A DNA stretch of 13,865 nt from Deltaproteobacteria bacterium. GTDB taxonomy: Bacteria > Myxococcota_A > Polyangia > JAAYKL01. The notes below the pieces were generated by a model. That model was not told the DNA's origin. It did not search any database and saw nothing but the letters and a program-made list of their open reading frames with translations. This document shows, piece by piece, positions 13,284 to 13,865 of this stretch. Position numbers and translations under genes: made by a program. Location: NCBI GenBank assembly GCA_011389755.1, contig JAABTR010000222.1, positions 1-13,865 of the forward strand. Reading direction: 5' to 3'. The first letter of the stretch is position 1, and each line of letters opens with the position of its first letter.

Positions 13284-13865
13284 ATGATAAACGTGGCGCA
13301 AAAAATGAGTTGGTTCCTGGCGGCAGGTTTTATGATCGCTGCTTCGGGCTGCTCTGGGATGAGCTCCGATGAGCTCGACCCGTCAGCGGTGCAAGAGAGC
13401 CTGACCCTCGAGCGCACAGACGGGAATCTCGTGGGGGTCTTTGTGAGCGCAGACGCCCAGCTGACATTCGTCTCTCGCGCCCCGAGCGCCGATCGCCTGG
13501 AGCTGTCGATGGATGTAAACGGCAAGGCGTTCGAGTGGTCGATGGACAATGAGCGCAATCTCCAAAGCTCCAACGGGTTTGGCGCCGAGGTCAGCGACGC
13601 TGACAAGGGGCTTCTAAAAGCGTTTGGAGACGCTCTGCTCGCGAAGCTCACCGAGGAGGGATGGGACGAGCGTTACGACACGTTCCCAGGCGTCGCGGCG
13701 GCCTTCTGGGCCGATGCGCCGTGCGGATACGTCCACAACGCCCGAACCTTCTTTATACGCGATCCCCAGCCTTACAGTTTGGGAGACGACAACGCGGATT
13801 ACGCGGCCCATCTTTGCGTCATGCAGGGCGAGACCTTGGACGCGGTGTACGACGAGGGTAATGGC
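13284..13865 (+). CDS. Lipoprotein, 3' end cut by window
   Basis: A frame without a stop runs from ATG 13284 to the window edge (194 codons). It begins behind a strong ribosome site, AAAAGGAG, with five bases between AGGAG and the ATG. Residues 1-23 form a signal peptide: a Lys7 charge, hydrophobic core FLAAGFMIAA, and lipobox ASGC with Cys23 as lipidation site. Ala at -3 is less usual than Leu but allowed. Ser24 follows, so outer-membrane sorting is expected. The mature part has beta-like stretches (LVGVFVSADAQLTFVSRA, LELSMDVNGKAFEWSMD), an Ala/Leu-rich helix (LLKAFGDALLAKL), and two later cysteines in DAPCGYVH and AAHLCVMQ that could form a disulfide. The family is not recognised. The gene is preceded by a 235-bp spacer with an operator-like palindrome and a structured leader, so it is probably separately regulated. 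Confidence 0.8.
   Translation, partial: MINVAQKMSWFLAAGFMIAASGCSGMSSDELDPSAVQESLTLERTDGNLVGVFVSADAQLTFVSRAPSADRLELSMDVNGKAFEWSMDNERNLQSSNGFGAEVSDADKGLLKAFGDALLAKLTEEGWDERYDTFPGVAAAFWADAPCGYVHNARTFFIRDPQPYSLGDDNADYAAHLCVMQGETLDAVYDEGNG

Overview
The window looks like chromosomal DNA from a GC-rich Gram-negative bacterium, most plausibly a deltaproteobacterium in the broad sense (Myxococcota or a relative). This is inferred from high GC at third codon positions, two lipoproteins with signal peptides, TPR and PilZ proteins, a FliA-like sigma factor outside any flagellar cluster, and frequent GTG/TTG starts. No rRNA, tRNA, CRISPR array, insertion sequence or phage gene was seen.

Layout. (1) Positions 2-3251, plus strand: the 3' part of a TPR protein gene, then nadD (NAD biosynthesis), then a Rossmann/DUF2520 dehydrogenase-like gene whose ATG overlaps the nadD stop. 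(2) Positions 3261-5766, minus strand: a two-gene operon, tryptophanase (tnaA) followed 13 bp later by a butyrate kinase-family gene (buk). The tryptophanase has the length of a tyrosine phenol-lyase but carries Asp124, Ile381 and His448, the residues that mark tryptophanase. (3) Positions 5767-6095: a 329-bp divergent control region. It holds a candidate tnaA promoter and leader hairpins, a 21-bp-spaced direct repeat, and two GTGTCAC repeats at an 11-bp period that match the layout of a Pho box. (4) Positions 6096-8572, plus strand: a PhoB/PhoR-type two-component system, with the kinase starting at a TTG that overlaps the regulator's stop. (5) Positions 8562-9479, minus strand: a PilZ-domain protein overlapping the kinase tail to tail by 11 bp. 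(6) Positions 9659-10201, plus strand: a coiled-coil lipoprotein. (7) Positions 10237-11692, minus strand: an unrecognised coiled-coil protein with a basic tail, followed by a FliA/WhiG-like sigma factor. (8) Positions 11879-13048, plus strand: glycerate 2-kinase (GlxK/GarK family). (9) From 13284 to the edge: a 5' fragment of a second lipoprotein gene, preceded by a palindromic operator-like region and a leader that can fold in competing ways.

Functionally the window mixes housekeeping metabolism (NAD synthesis, glycerate phosphorylation, amino-acid breakdown with a possible ATP-yielding acyl kinase) with signalling (phosphate-type two-component system, c-di-GMP receptor domain, alternative sigma factor). 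I see no single new multi-gene system that can be claimed with confidence. The most interesting material is the unusual tnaA-buk pairing and several structured intergenic regions (Pho-box-like repeats before phoB, a hairpin over the sigma-factor ribosome site, and the operator and leader before the last lipoprotein).
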